Shown in pieces: positions 18,242 through 27,502 of a stretch of DNA of 64,000 nt. Every line of letters starts with the position of its first letter. Position 1 is the stretch's first letter. A model generated the notes under the pieces. It was not told where the DNA came from. It saw nothing but the letters and a program-made list of their open reading frames with translations, and searched no databases. A program made the translations under genes and the position numbers. The stretch comes from Nitrospira defluvii (GTDB taxonomy: Bacteria > Nitrospirota > Nitrospiria > Nitrospirales > Nitrospiraceae), in NCBI GenBank assembly GCA_011525625.1, contig WYAX01000017.1, forward strand, positions 1 to 64,000, in the 5' to 3' direction.

Positions 18242-20983
18242 CTAGGGAGTACGGCTCAGACCAATGCGGTGCGCGATGAAATAAGCAGCCTCGAGTTCAC
18301 TGCAGTCTCGCTCGTGCATGATGGCGGCGCGCTCTGCCTTTTCGTGCTTCTCGGTCATGGCGAGTGCCAGGGAAAGTGGTGGTGGGACGTTGCGGAATAG
18401 CGCTTCCAGATTGTCGGAGAGAACGACGCCCTCGACGTATTTACCGGGTTCTTTTCGCGCGGATAGCAGTAAGTTTCGCTGCACGTCGGTCAGGTCCTTG
18501 AAGCGCGCGATCTGTTCGACCTCTTCCTTGGGCATGACCAGGCAGAGCCACCACTCCATCATATTGAGCATTTTTTTGCTCGCATCGGGGAAGTCCTCCA
18601 GGTTCTGGGTGGCGATCCAGAACCAGGCACCGAGCTTGCGCCACATCTTGGTGATCTTGACCACGTAGCGGGCCAATAGGGGATTGGTGGTGATGATGTG
18701 ACCTTCGTCGGTCACTACCAGGGTAGGTCTGGCATCGTTCTGGTGGCGCTCCACCAGGTCGTTGATGTGGCTCATCATGGAGATGTAGGCGACGGTGAGC
18801 TGATCTTCGTAGCCCTCACGGGCCAGGATACCCATCTCCAGGACGGTGACATCGGCCTCGGGCCAGCGGGTGCCGGAACGGTTGAAGAAGTGACCGGCCA
18901 GACCGGAGCAGAACAGCGCCATGCCGTCTGCCATCTCGATGGCGCGGTTGCGACGGTGTTCGGGCAGGGATTGATCGTTGCCAATGGTCTGCAGGGCGGC
19001 GACCACGTCTTCGGTGATCACCTGTTCTCGGTGCGTTTCCTTGACGGTCTTGGCCGCCAGCAGTATGGCGTTGCGAATGACCAGGCGGTCGGCCCGGCTC
19101 AAGCGGGCGTCCTCGCGCTCGTCTCCGCCGGTGATCATGATCCGCGCGGCGATCTCCATCTCGCCCAGGATGTCCCGGCCGCTGCCCTCCTCGTCTCCTT
19201 CGTCGTCATCGTTGAGTTCATCCGGATCCTTGGCGAGTCGGGTTCGATGCTCTTTCTCCAATACGCGGAGGGCATCGGCAAAGGGCGGCAGGCTGACGTC
19301 CACGTTGGGGTTCAGGGTGACCTGATTGACCGACACGCCGTGCGCCTGAAATTGTTGTCCCAGGAGCGAGAATGAACCTCCAGCCTCGATGATGAAGATG
19401 CGCGGGCGGTGAACCGCCATCATCTGTTGCAGGAGATAGACCAGGAGTGCCGACTTGCCGGCCCCGGTGGGTCCGAGGATCAGCATGTGGGCGTTTTTCT
19501 TGCGGTCGGACCGGTGCAGCGGATCGAAGGCCAGGGGTTCGGCACCGCGGTTGAAGAACACCATTCCCGGGTGACCGGTACCTCGGGAGCGTCCGTAGAG
19601 GGGTAACAGGTTGGCGGTGTGACGCGAGAAGACCAGGCGGGAGCGGCGACTGGTCTTGTCCAGTGCTACGTCGTAGGCCATGGGCAGGTTGCGGAGATAC
19701 CCGTCCAATGCCAGGAGATCCGCCTCCTGCAGGATCGGTTGCAGGCCGTTGGGTAACAGCAGGGCGTTTAACTGGTTGACGTTGGTGCGTAGCGTTTTGG
19801 GATCGTCGCCGCGTACGTAGAAGGCGATGTTCAGCGGGTAGAGCTTGTTACCCTGGGCCATCTCGCGCTCCACCTGTTCCGCCTCTTCCCGGGTGAGTTC
19901 GGCCTCGGCGGTGTCGCCTACCGAGGCGCGTTTGATCTGGGCGATGTGGTTGCGGGTGTAATCCTGCGGCTTCACCGTCAGGGTGAGCGCCATGACGGTG
20001 TGCTCGGGCAGGCGGTCGAAGAGCGAGAAGACGTGATCGCCGGCCTGACGCTCGGCGGTCATATGGCCGATGTCCGGGGCCCGTCGGAGCCCCTGAACGG
20101 TCACCACGGTGTGCGGCAGGCCGTCGAACCACCAGGTGGCGGAGGTGTTGTCGGACCGGGGCATGGCGAGGGTGAGGCACTCGGCCAGGTCGTAGCCGAA
20201 GGGCAGCGCCGTGTCGCCCGGATAGGGGGCGATCTCCAGCAGCTGGTCGGGATCGCCGCCGGCGAGGGCCGGTCTGGGGTTGAACCACTTGAGGAGCCAC
20301 TCATAGAGATCCCGGCCGGTGCCGCGTTTGGCTTTTATGCCGGCCGAGGCCAGCGCGGCGATCCACTTGATCGCCACATCGTTCAGCGACTCCTCGACCT
20401 CGACGGCGGATGGGGGCCTGCCCTTGGGTTTCAAGCGGCGGTAGAGGGTGGCGCGGATGCGGCGCACCTGGCCGCGCCATCGGCTGCCGGTGACGGCGGT
20501 GTCCTCGAAGAGTCCTCCGGGACGGGTGATCTGATTGAGGTGCTGGGCAAAGGTCTCCCGGTAGTGACGGGTGAATGCGGTGTCTTGGGCACTGGGGTGG
20601 GCGTATTCGGCGACCTGGTGCTGGAAGGCTTTGAGGCTCGGCTCATCCTGCACGTAGACCTGCAGGACCCAGGGGGCGTCGTCCTCTTCGGGGATGGCGT
20701 CGGTGAGCGCGGTCTGGATGGCGTCACGCAGCTGCTGCATGAACTGCGGCGTCCGCGCCTCGGTCCCCGCTGGGGTGATTTCAAACAGCGCGCCCACGCT
20801 GATGCCGTCTTCGAGCAGGAAGGTGCGACTGTCGGGATGGTACTCGACCCAGGGGAGGAGATCGGTGAAAGATGGCGGGCGCTCGTAGAGGCGTTTGACC
20901 TCGGCTGTGGTGACCGGTGCGTCTTCCGAGTCAGGCACCTTCTGCTTAGGATGGTGTTGCGGGATCCCCGCCATGTTTATCAC
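18242..20983 (-). CDS. traC: Conjugative transfer ATPase TraC/VirB4, PFL_4706 family (TIGR03744)
   Basis: 913 residues, full length for the family. Walker A ILGPTGAGKSALLVYLL lies near 500 and Walker B TLVVTDEGHIITT near 770; an acidic insert (DDDEGDEEGSGRD) separates them. This is the cytoplasmic motor that powers pilus biogenesis and substrate transfer at the inner membrane. The GTG at 20983 overlaps the lipoprotein stop by one base; an ATG at 20974 (MAGIPQHHPK) is an alternative start. Downstream, where PFL_4709 would soon follow in PFGI-1, the operon is broken by cargo block 2. Confidence 0.95.
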   Translation of the reverse strand: MINMAGIPQHHPKQKVPDSEDAPVTTAEVKRLYERPPSFTDLLPWVEYHPDSRTFLLEDGISVGALFEITPAGTEARTPQFMQQLRDAIQTALTDAIPEEDDAPWVLQVYVQDEPSLKAFQHQVAEYAHPSAQDTAFTRHYRETFAQHLNQITRPGGLFEDTAVTGSRWRGQVRRIRATLYRRLKPKGRPPSAVEVEESLNDVAIKWIAALASAGIKAKRGTGRDLYEWLLKWFNPRPALAGGDPDQLLEIAPYPGDTALPFGYDLAECLTLAMPRSDNTSATWWFDGLPHTVVTVQGLRRAPDIGHMTAERQAGDHVFSLFDRLPEHTVMALTLTVKPQDYTRNHIAQIKRASVGDTAEAELTREEAEQVEREMAQGNKLYPLNIAFYVRGDDPKTLRTNVNQLNALLLPNGLQPILQEADLLALDGYLRNLPMAYDVALDKTSRRSRLVFSRHTANLLPLYGRSRGTGHPGMVFFNRGAEPLAFDPLHRSDRKKNAHMLILGPTGAGKSALLVYLLQQMMAVHRPRIFIIEAGGSFSLLGQQFQAHGVSVNQVTLNPNVDVSLPPFADALRVLEKEHRTRLAKDPDELNDDDEGDEEGSGRDILGEMEIAARIMITGGDEREDARLSRADRLVIRNAILLAAKTVKETHREQVITEDVVAALQTIGNDQSLPEHRRNRAIEMADGMALFCSGLAGHFFNRSGTRWPEADVTVLEMGILAREGYEDQLTVAYISMMSHINDLVERHQNDARPTLVVTDEGHIITTNPLLARYVVKITKMWRKLGAWFWIATQNLEDFPDASKKMLNMMEWWLCLVMPKEEVEQIARFKDLTDVQRNLLLSARKEPGKYVEGVVLSDNLEALFRNVPPPLSLALAMTEKHEKAERAAIMHERDCSELEAAYFIAHRIGLSRTP

Positions 20984-21390
20984 TACCGCTCGGTCGGAAC
21001 TTCGCCGGGCAGAGCGTACTCGACCCGCTCGTACATCGGGAAGGTCGTGACGTAGCCGGGTACCGGGACCCGCTCCTCTCCAGCCAGATGGGGAAATACG
21101 TACATCATCAGGGTCGGGTTGGGCAACCGGGGAAAGGTGGTGTCGAGCTCGTTGTAGGCCTCTCGTGTGTAGCCATCGAGGGCGCCGTCAGTATCGGGGA
21201 TGGGGCGGTTGCCGAGCTCTTTGTGCATCGCTAAGGTATCGTGCGCGCCCATCGCTTCGATGTGCTGCTCGTAGATCGTTTGCATCGACGGACCGTCTTG
21301 AGGCAACACCGCCTCCTTGGTGCTGGCGCAGCCGGTGAGTACGAGGCTAATCAAGCCGAGTGCGGTGATCGGGGTGAACAGCGGTCGCAT
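20983..21390 (-). CDS. Conjugative transfer region lipoprotein, TIGR03751 family
   Basis: 135 residues from the ATG at 21390. A lipoprotein signal is clear: MRPLFTPITALGLISLVLTGCAS, lipobox LTGC with Cys21. The rest is a short periplasmic domain with a typical YTREAYNELDTTFPRLPNP stretch. The start lies inside the end of the TIGR03752 gene (44-base overlap), and its stop overlaps the start of traC, so the three genes are tightly coupled. Likely the VirB7/TraV-like lipoprotein of the outer-membrane core, by position and lipobox. Confidence 0.85.
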   Translation of the reverse strand: MRPLFTPITALGLISLVLTGCASTKEAVLPQDGPSMQTIYEQHIEAMGAHDTLAMHKELGNRPIPDTDGALDGYTREAYNELDTTFPRLPNPTLMMYVFPHLAGEERVPVPGYVTTFPMYERVEYALPGEVPTER

Positions 21391-22744
21391 GGTGGAGTTT
21401 CCTGCCGTTGAGATCGAGATCGATGGGAAGTTCTTGATCGACGTGGATGGCAAGCCGAGTGCCGGCCGGGACGAAGACAGCGTCGAAGCTCTGGGATTGG
21501 CGTTCCATGAGCCACTGGGCGACTTCGTCGCTGCCGCCGGCGATGGTCTTGCCGAGCACGTAGTTGCCGGTATCGCCGGTGACGTTGCTGGTCGCCGCCC
21601 CGCTCTCGCTGACCACGGTGGTGGTCTCGGCCGCGGCCGCGGCTTCCGCCGCTGCCTGCATGGCCATGACGCCGATGCGCTGGCTGAGAAATGCCGGGGC
21701 GTTGGTCTTGCGTTCGCCGCTGACGCAGGGGATGCCCTGTTGATCGGAGATCCAGCCCAGGGGTTGGTTGGCACCGCCGCTCCGGCCGCCACGCTCGTCG
21801 CCGGCGATGGTGCGGATCGTACCATCGTCAAAGACGAAGGTGACCGAATCGAGCCGGCCGGTGACGCAGGACAATGTCCAATCGCCGATGGCCGTGCCGC
21901 TCCACACCATGCCCTGCACGCCGGGGACCGTGAGGCCGTTGGCGGCCAGGTTGGCGCTGCCGGTGATCACCTTGAAGGGCATCGGATCGCGCACTTGGCC
22001 CTGGATCGGCACCCGGCCGACCAGAGCAGTCATGGCGGTCGAGCCGATGAGGGTGGCGTTGCGAGGGACGGTATAGACGGGTCGCACGGTCTCCCGTTCG
22101 CGAGTGATGGCGCCGGTCTGTTCGCGGGCGCTGTCCAGCGCCCCGCTGGTGGTCTGGCGAACCTGTCGTAGTAGGCCGTTGCCGTTGGGCGCATTCGCCG
22201 CGGTCTCGATGGCGTCCAGCGGATCGATCCAGACCCATCCTCCCGGGGCGAGCATGCCCTCCCCGCCACTGTCGTAACCCAATCCGACGGGGATGTCGCC
22301 GTTGCTTGGGGTGGATTTCATCGGGGGGAGCGATTGCGACAAGGCATCCACGCGCGCTGTCAGTGTCGAGAGCACATTGGAATCCAGGCGCTCGCGCGAG
22401 GCGTGTTCCTCTTCCCGCGCCAGCAGTTCGCGTTTGATGCGGGCGGTCACGCTCTCCTCGATCTGGTTGCGATCGCTGAGGAGCCGGCGGTTCTCGTTGC
22501 GCAGGGTGGCGTTGTCGCGGCGCAGGGCTTTCACCTCATCGGTCATGGCGGCGACGTTGGCGGTGAGGGTCTTGATGGTGTCGGCCGGGGTATCGGCGTC
22601 CGGCACCGGCGCCTGGGGGACGGCGTCCATCAGCAGGGGATCATCCGCTTCCGTAGAGCACGATTTCAAGGTGACAAACGCCAGCATCAGTACCACGGCA
22701 CCGGCGAGGATGGGCAACAGTCGATTGCTGGTGGCGATTGCCAT
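21347..22744 (-). CDS. Integrating conjugative element protein, PFL_4705 family (TIGR03752, TraB-like)
   Basis: 465 residues. One N-terminal membrane anchor (LLPILAGAVVLMLAFVTLKSC), then a coiled coil (about 60-125: IKTLTANVAAMTDEVKALRRDN and onward), then a beta-rich periplasmic domain with ATLIGSTAMTALVGRVPIQG. This is the VirB10/TraB-type protein that spans the envelope and couples the inner-membrane ATPases to the outer-membrane core. It is 9 bases after the PFL_4704 gene. Confidence 0.9.
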   Translation of the reverse strand: MAIATSNRLLPILAGAVVLMLAFVTLKSCSTEADDPLLMDAVPQAPVPDADTPADTIKTLTANVAAMTDEVKALRRDNATLRNENRRLLSDRNQIEESVTARIKRELLAREEEHASRERLDSNVLSTLTARVDALSQSLPPMKSTPSNGDIPVGLGYDSGGEGMLAPGGWVWIDPLDAIETAANAPNGNGLLRQVRQTTSGALDSAREQTGAITRERETVRPVYTVPRNATLIGSTAMTALVGRVPIQGQVRDPMPFKVITGSANLAANGLTVPGVQGMVWSGTAIGDWTLSCVTGRLDSVTFVFDDGTIRTIAGDERGGRSGGANQPLGWISDQQGIPCVSGERKTNAPAFLSQRIGVMAMQAAAEAAAAAETTTVVSESGAATSNVTGDTGNYVLGKTIAGGSDEVAQWLMERQSQSFDAVFVPAGTRLAIHVDQELPIDLDLNGRKLHHATAVHPDHRTRLD

Positions 22745-22753
22745 CGTCTTACC

Positions 22754-23557
22754 CTAGCGCGAGGCCTCGAAGGGCCGGTTGGAGATCAGATACACCGCGG
22801 TGGTGTCGGCCTCGCTGCCGGCAGGCAGTAGGCGGTGGTGTTGAAAGGTCGCGGTCAGCCAGCGGCCGCGGAGATCCCGGGGATCCAGCGTCTGCGGTTC
22901 CTGGGTTCGGTTGGTCAGCTTGACGGCCGTGAGATACCGGTCCCCGGCGCGCCAGGCGACCAGCGGTTGGGCGTCGACCGAGCCACCGCGGAGCAAAGGG
23001 AGGGATTCGCGCGCTACGGGGATGCGTATGATGCTCGGCCGGTCGTGGAGCAGGCGCGCGGGGGCGTAGAGCTGTTGAGTGGCGAAGCGGGTCAGGGCGA
23101 CGTAGCTGTAGGGTGTCGTGGCCGCGTGACGGGCATCGGGGGATGCGGGGCGACCGGTCTTGGTCTCATCGACGGGGTTGACGAAGACCTGCACGGGATG
23201 GGTTGGGCCATTGCTCTCAGACGCCGAGACGTCGAAGAGCAGGACCTGACCGCCATCGAGGGTTCGTACCATGATGCGGGTGGCGTCGAACGGGGCGTGA
23301 GCGAGAAAGTAGATCGTGCCATCGACGCTCTGGGTGCGCAGCAGCGGTTCGAGCGATGCCGGCACCCCCACCTTGACCGACCCCGGCACGTGGACCATTC
23401 GCTCGTGGCCCACCTTGATCTGCAGGGTAATGGGGATCTTGTTCCACTCGATGCGCTCTATCGGTTCCGATGCGGCATGGAGGGACGGTTGGATCAGGAG
23501 CAATCCCAGTCCCAACCAAAGTGTGAATTGCCGTATGAGGGTGTGTGGTGTCCGCAT
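22754..23557 (-). CDS. Integrating conjugative element protein, PFL_4704 family (TIGR03749, TraK-like)
   Basis: 267 residues from the ATG at 23557, chosen because a signal peptide starts there (FTLWLGLGLLLIQPSLHAAS). The mature part is a beta-rich periplasmic protein (GHERMVHVPGSVKVGVP, then TIYFLAHAPF) as in TraK/VirB9-type secretins of the outer-membrane core complex. It follows PFL_4703 by 17 bases. No unusual features. Confidence 0.88.
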   Translation of the reverse strand: MRTPHTLIRQFTLWLGLGLLLIQPSLHAASEPIERIEWNKIPITLQIKVGHERMVHVPGSVKVGVPASLEPLLRTQSVDGTIYFLAHAPFDATRIMVRTLDGGQVLLFDVSASESNGPTHPVQVFVNPVDETKTGRPASPDARHAATTPYSYVALTRFATQQLYAPARLLHDRPSIIRIPVARESLPLLRGGSVDAQPLVAWRAGDRYLTAVKLTNRTQEPQTLDPRDLRGRWLTATFQHHRLLPAGSEADTTAVYLISNRPFEASR

Positions 23558-23574
23558 GTGTCGATCCGTTTTGC

Positions 23575-24228
23575 TCAATCGTCTGTCTTGGGTGAGTCGT
23601 TGAGCTCGGCTTCGCTCAACCGACGGGGGCCTTCTGCCGCGTAGCCATCCAACGCCAATCCCCAAGGATTCGCTTCTGGATCGACAGCGAGGCGCACGAC
23701 CCGCAACGGATAGCGGATGGTGGTCCTCTTCACGGTCATCCCTCGAACCGACTCATAGAGGTCGAGATCGAGCCATACCACCCAGACCCCAGCGGCGAGC
23801 ACATCGACGCGGCGCTCCTCGTAGCCGTGACCGGGCACCTCCTGGACACCACGGACGCGGTGGGCCAGTTCGCCCTGCTTTCCCTTGAGTTCCATGTCGG
23901 CGATGAGATCGGCCCGGTAGCGTGGCGTGACGTACGGCGCGATGCGAAAGATCGCCTTGCCGTAATCCTCGGCGCCGTCCTCGGGCCAGCGGTTGAGCTG
24001 TTGGAAGATGTAGAAGGCGAAGGCGTAGACATTGGCCGGTGGGATCTCATCGACGGCCAGCGTGGCCCCGGAGCGCAGGTCCGGTGGGACGTGTACTGTG
24101 AGATGCCGCGGTGACTGGCTCCAGCCGAACCACAGCGCGAAGATAACCAGGATCTGCACACCGATGATGATCCACAGCGAGCGCAGGTGGGCGCGGACGT
24201 TATCGATCTCGTAGCGGTAGCGTCGCAC
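23575..24228 (-). CDS. Integrating conjugative element protein, PFL_4703 family (TIGR03746, VirB8/TraE-like)
   Basis: 217 residues from a GTG at 24228, preceded by GGAAGG. The cytoplasmic N terminus is short (VRRYRYEIDNVRAHLRSLW), one membrane helix follows (IIIGVQILVIFALWFGW), then a periplasmic domain containing YAFAFYIFQQLNRWPEDG, as in the TraE/VirB8 class that nucleates assembly at the inner membrane. The start lies inside the end of the TIGR03750 gene (29-base overlap). Confidence 0.85.
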   Translation of the reverse strand: MRRYRYEIDNVRAHLRSLWIIIGVQILVIFALWFGWSQSPRHLTVHVPPDLRSGATLAVDEIPPANVYAFAFYIFQQLNRWPEDGAEDYGKAIFRIAPYVTPRYRADLIADMELKGKQGELAHRVRGVQEVPGHGYEERRVDVLAAGVWVVWLDLDLYESVRGMTVKRTTIRYPLRVVRLAVDPEANPWGLALDGYAAEGPRRLSEAELNDSPKTDD

Positions 24229-24580
24229 GCTGCGTCCTTCCGATGTCCCAGGTACCACTGCGGCGCACGAACCGCGAGCGACGCAGGCCACGGTCGTCCA
24301 ACCAGATCAGGAGTTGTTGCTGGTAATAACCGTCCGGGCGGCCGCGCTTGAGGCGTTGAAAGAGGCTCGCCATCACGATGACCGTGGCGACCACCCCGAC
24401 ACCGGCAATCCCGAAGCCCATGGTGACCGCGCCCATCAGCCCTGCCAGGAGGAGGCTGACAGGCAACCAGATGAGCGCGGCCACACCAACGATGAGCCCT
24501 AACTCGGACGATGAGCAGCCCTTGAAGATCGCCGGCTCGGCATTGAGCCGGGTCGCCAGGATGTCATCGCGAACGGGCAT
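24200..24580 (-). CDS. Conjugative transfer region protein, TIGR03750 family (TraL/VirB3-like)
   Basis: 126 residues with two adjacent membrane helices (LGLIVGVAALIWLPVSLLLAG and GAVTMGFGIAGVGVVATVIVMA) followed by a basic cytoplasmic tail with YYQQQLLIWLDDRGL. Size and topology match TraL/VirB3, which pairs with the VirB4 ATPase. It is 7 bases after the PFL_4702 gene and overlaps the next one. Confidence 0.88.
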   Translation of the reverse strand: MPVRDDILATRLNAEPAIFKGCSSSELGLIVGVAALIWLPVSLLLAGLMGAVTMGFGIAGVGVVATVIVMASLFQRLKRGRPDGYYQQQLLIWLDDRGLRRSRFVRRSGTWDIGRTQRATLPLRDR

Positions 24581-24587
24581 GGATGGC

Positions 24588-24935
24588 TTAGATGACGCCG
24601 GCGGCTTCGGTGAGCAGGTAGCTCGCGAAGATCAGCACCACGGCGCCGACGATGCCGAGCACGCCGACCTCGGCCCACTCGGCCTTGCCCTGACGGGCCT
24701 CGTTGAACTTGGCGAATCCGAGGTAGGCGATCCACAAAAAACCAAGGACGGCGATGGCCAGGCCGAGTACAAGACCGCCGTCGCGGATGTAGCCCTGGAT
24801 GAGCCCGATCCAATCACCCGCGCCCGGGTTGGTACTGGGGGGTACCGGCGTCGGCAGGACCGCCCAGACCGGGGGTGTCGCGAACAGCGCCAGCAACCCC
24901 AGGGCGGTTGCTCGTTGTTTGAGTCTCTTCATCAT
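24588..24935 (-). CDS. Integrating conjugative element membrane protein, PFL_4702 family (TIGR03745, pilin-like)
   Basis: 115 residues from the ATG at 24935. A signal peptide (ALGLLALFATPPVWA) is followed by a short polar loop and two hydrophobic helices (GGLVLGLAIAVLGFLWIAYLG, then GVLGIVGAVVLIFASYLL). This layout is that of VirB2/TraA pilins, so it is the likely subunit of the conjugative pilus. The gap of 83 bases to the PFL_4701 gene is larger than elsewhere in the operon and may contain an RNA-processing or regulatory site. Confidence 0.85.
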   Translation of the reverse strand: MMKRLKQRATALGLLALFATPPVWAVLPTPVPPSTNPGAGDWIGLIQGYIRDGGLVLGLAIAVLGFLWIAYLGFAKFNEARQGKAEWAEVGVLGIVGAVVLIFASYLLTEAAGVI

Positions 24936-25018
24936 GTGTGTATTGCCTCCGAGGTAATGGGGTTCCCCCCTATTGCCGGGGTCATGCCCCGAATCTGTGT
25001 CGCGGGACGGTGCATGCA

Positions 25019-25249
25019 TCACCGTAGATAAAATCCCAACACCATGAGCACGATGCTTGCGCGCAGCGCACTCCAGATCAGATCGAAGAGCACCGCCTGC
25101 CCGCTCTGCCAGGCGCGAAAGGTGCCCCAGATCACCCAGATCACCCAGACGAAGGCGAGCACGATCACCATGGAGGCGATGGCTGTGAGTAACGTAGCGG
25201 GTGCCGCCCCGGAGCCTGCCTGAAATGCCGTGTTCTGCGCGGGGGTCAT
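25019..25249 (-). CDS. Integrating conjugative element protein, PFL_4701 family (TIGR03758)
   Basis: 76 residues with two membrane helices (TLLTAIASMVIVLAFVWVIWVIW and WSALRASIVLMVLGFYL). The conserved place between RAQPRD and the pilin-like gene, and the small size, match the PFL_4701 family. Function in the channel is unknown; it may be a second pilin-like or inner-membrane component. Confidence 0.85.
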   Translation of the reverse strand: MTPAQNTAFQAGSGAAPATLLTAIASMVIVLAFVWVIWVIWGTFRAWQSGQAVLFDLIWSALRASIVLMVLGFYLR

Positions 25250-25258
25250 GAGGTGGTC

Positions 25259-25561
25259 TCACCGGCGGTAGTCACCGCGCAACGGTGGAAAGGTGCGTGG
25301 CTCGGCCCGCGGCCCATCGATGTGCGCCTGGATGCCTTCTTGAATGCGTACCAAATCCTGGCGTAGCCAGTCATAGCGAAAGCGAATACGGGCATCGGGA
25401 TTGGCTTGCGATGCCGCTTTGCGTATCAGTGGCTCGATCGCGGCGAGTTCGTGGTGGATGCGGGCGAGTGCTTCACGCTCAGCATCGCCATCGGCGATAG
25501 CACATCGGATGGGCACCATGGAGATCAACAGCCCCAGAGCCATGTAGCGGGTGATTTGCAT
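25259..25561 (-). CDS. RAQPRD-family ICE protein
   Basis: 100 residues from the ATG at 25561, where a signal peptide begins (YMALGLLISMVPIRCAIA). The mature part is helical and shows the family pattern PLIRKAASQAN, RIRFRYDWLRQDLVRI, ending FPPLRGDYRR. RAQPRD proteins are periplasmic, always in this place of type G transfer operons, and of unknown function. It is the first gene after cargo block 1; its own upstream partner TIGR03747 is 5 kb away, so a new promoter must drive it, or read-through from the cargo. Confidence 0.88.
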   Translation of the reverse strand: MQITRYMALGLLISMVPIRCAIADGDAEREALARIHHELAAIEPLIRKAASQANPDARIRFRYDWLRQDLVRIQEGIQAHIDGPRAEPRTFPPLRGDYRR

Positions 25562-25699
25562 CGCTGTCCTCGCCGAATTGCGCATGGGGTGCAATTTGCG
25601 CGATCAGCAGCGTGGATACTATGGAAAACCTATGCAGGGAGGTGCGGGGTTTCTGAGACGAGCAGAGATGCTGGCCCAACGTAAACTGGTGAACGATGG

Positions 25700-27502
25700 T
25701 TACGTACCCCCTCGCTTCCTAGCCGTTTTGTGTTTTTTACCCATGTACTTCGATGCTTGGTTGACTTCCCAAGTCTCGAGTGTCGTCGGCAGTGGATTAC
25801 GGGTGGCAAGACGCACCACTCGGACTAGTGCCTTGATAATCGGACGATTCTCTACTTTGCGCCGGGAATCGTTGGACAGCATATATTCGACCATGATCTC
25901 ATTCAGCTTAACTTTCGGCAGATCGTAGTTGGCCTTTTGCCGATACAGCCGTACAAGAGCAGCACTCGCATTGGTAGCCTTCTTACAGCCATTCACCTCG
26001 TTTCGTGAAAAACGTGCCCGGCCTTGCGCCAGTTCGTTCATTGCCGCTGCAATCTCCTCACATGAATAATTGTCGAATTCGAAGGAATCCTTCCAAATTC
26101 GGATATATTCCCCCCGCGTCACATACCGCCGGTCACTATGTTTGGACTTTGCCTTTCGCGCCTCGTCCTTGAGTCTTTTCGAGTAGTTTTCGTTGTCGAG
26201 AATGAGATATGTGATGGTCTGATGATGATGTAAGTAGTCAACCAGTCGCAGGATGGCTCGAAACCGGTCGTCCTTCTTGGTGCCGGTCGCGGTACCTACG
26301 CCGCCTAATACTAGGATCTCGATCCCGCAAGTACCCGGATGTACCCCAAAGTATCGCCAAAAGATCTTTCGAACTGCGGCGTCTTCGCTTTCACCTTCCA
26401 CAATGAGCGCAAGCTTGGGCTGGGGATTCACTCCGAATCGGTTGGCAACAAATTCAAGGAAGCGGCGAGTGTCCTGGCGAACTTCCAACTCGGGGATAGG
26501 ACGAATGACCTGTCTCGTTACTTCGTTCGGGTGGGGTAGTTCCTCCTCATAGAGGTCTTTGTACAGAAGCCGCAGCATGTGAGCCCCTGCGCGTAATGTT
26601 TCAGCACGCAGTGCCTCACCTTTCAGCTTCTTCCGCTCCTCGATCGACACGAATTGGATGAGTTGATACCAGTTTTCCAGTGGATCGCATGAGGCCTGCT
26701 CTATTGCCAATGTCTCGAAGGCATATTGCAGTTTCCTGGGTGTCAGCTCAAACCGTCGTTCCACCGCATGGGGTTCCCAATCTTGAACATATTCTCGCCA
26801 ATCCCAGCGGAACCCATCGACACTGATCCATTGATCCGCGAAATGTCCTCCACCTACTTGTATCGTCCGTCGATCTCCCCGTGTTAAAGGGTAATAGCGG
26901 TTGGATATGAGCTGGCATAGCAGCGCCACGCTACGCCGGTATCCGTGTACTCGCAGGCTTTTCAGGCGACTGTCCGCATACTGCATCCAACTCTCGCCAC
27001 TCTTCTGCCAATCGATGCACTGATCGTCATGTCGATCCAAATAGGTGTCCAACTGGATCGGTAACGTCATCTCTAACAGCACGAGATGAAGGTAATCAAT
27101 CTGAAATATGGAGTAATACCCCTCTTGCGTCCTATCGTGGGGGCTCGGAACGTCATAGTGTGGAGCAAGACCGGTGGTATCCCATGCCCAATTTTTTGTG
27201 AACCAATTGTTCCCCTTGCGCACCGGGATGAAAAAGGGCGGCGACTCTTCATTGGGTGTGCATACTCGAAACACCGGGGCGAACAGCCCCAGACGTTCAA
27301 GTCGTATCAGTCGTTCCCGGTCGATCGACAGACCGCGTTCGCAACAATACGAAACAAATCGGTCCGTCCCCAGTAGGGGACAAGCAATAACAGCTGCGGC
27401 TTCGACGATGGCGCGCCCGGCATTCGCTGGAAGAGTGAGCAGTTTGTCGTCAACGGCGGCTTTCTCTTTCATCCCAGGTTTTACCGATCTCCCTGACTTC
27501 AA
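25700..27502 (-). CDS. TOPRIM-domain protein coupled to hipA
   Basis: 600 residues. A large N-terminal region (1-360) of unknown type is followed by a TOPRIM-like fold: LALIVEGESEDAAVRKIF with Glu369, then TYLILDNENYSK with Asp436, and a long C-terminal helical part ending in a basic tail. This is the layout of OLD/RNase M5-type TOPRIM nucleases without an ATPase domain. The TTG start at 27502 overlaps the hipA stop as TTGA; an ATG at 27472 is the alternative. It therefore belongs to the hipBA operon, which is unusual. It may be a nuclease effector or a third toxin component. Not recognised as a described family. Confidence 0.7.
   Translation of the reverse strand: MKSGRSVKPGMKEKAAVDDKLLTLPANAGRAIVEAAAVIACPLLGTDRFVSYCCERGLSIDRERLIRLERLGLFAPVFRVCTPNEESPPFFIPVRKGNNWFTKNWAWDTTGLAPHYDVPSPHDRTQEGYYSIFQIDYLHLVLLEMTLPIQLDTYLDRHDDQCIDWQKSGESWMQYADSRLKSLRVHGYRRSVALLCQLISNRYYPLTRGDRRTIQVGGGHFADQWISVDGFRWDWREYVQDWEPHAVERRFELTPRKLQYAFETLAIEQASCDPLENWYQLIQFVSIEERKKLKGEALRAETLRAGAHMLRLLYKDLYEEELPHPNEVTRQVIRPIPELEVRQDTRRFLEFVANRFGVNPQPKLALIVEGESEDAAVRKIFWRYFGVHPGTCGIEILVLGGVGTATGTKKDDRFRAILRLVDYLHHHQTITYLILDNENYSKRLKDEARKAKSKHSDRRYVTRGEYIRIWKDSFEFDNYSCEEIAAAMNELAQGRARFSRNEVNGCKKATNASAALVRLYRQKANYDLPKVKLNEIMVEYMLSNDSRRKVENRPIIKALVRVVRLATRNPLPTTLETWEVNQASKYMGKKHKTARKRGGT

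Noticed and set aside
19946-21055. 369-residue plus-strand frame opposite traC
   Set aside because: Antisense to a full-length traC with intact Walker motifs; high GC third positions create such shadows.
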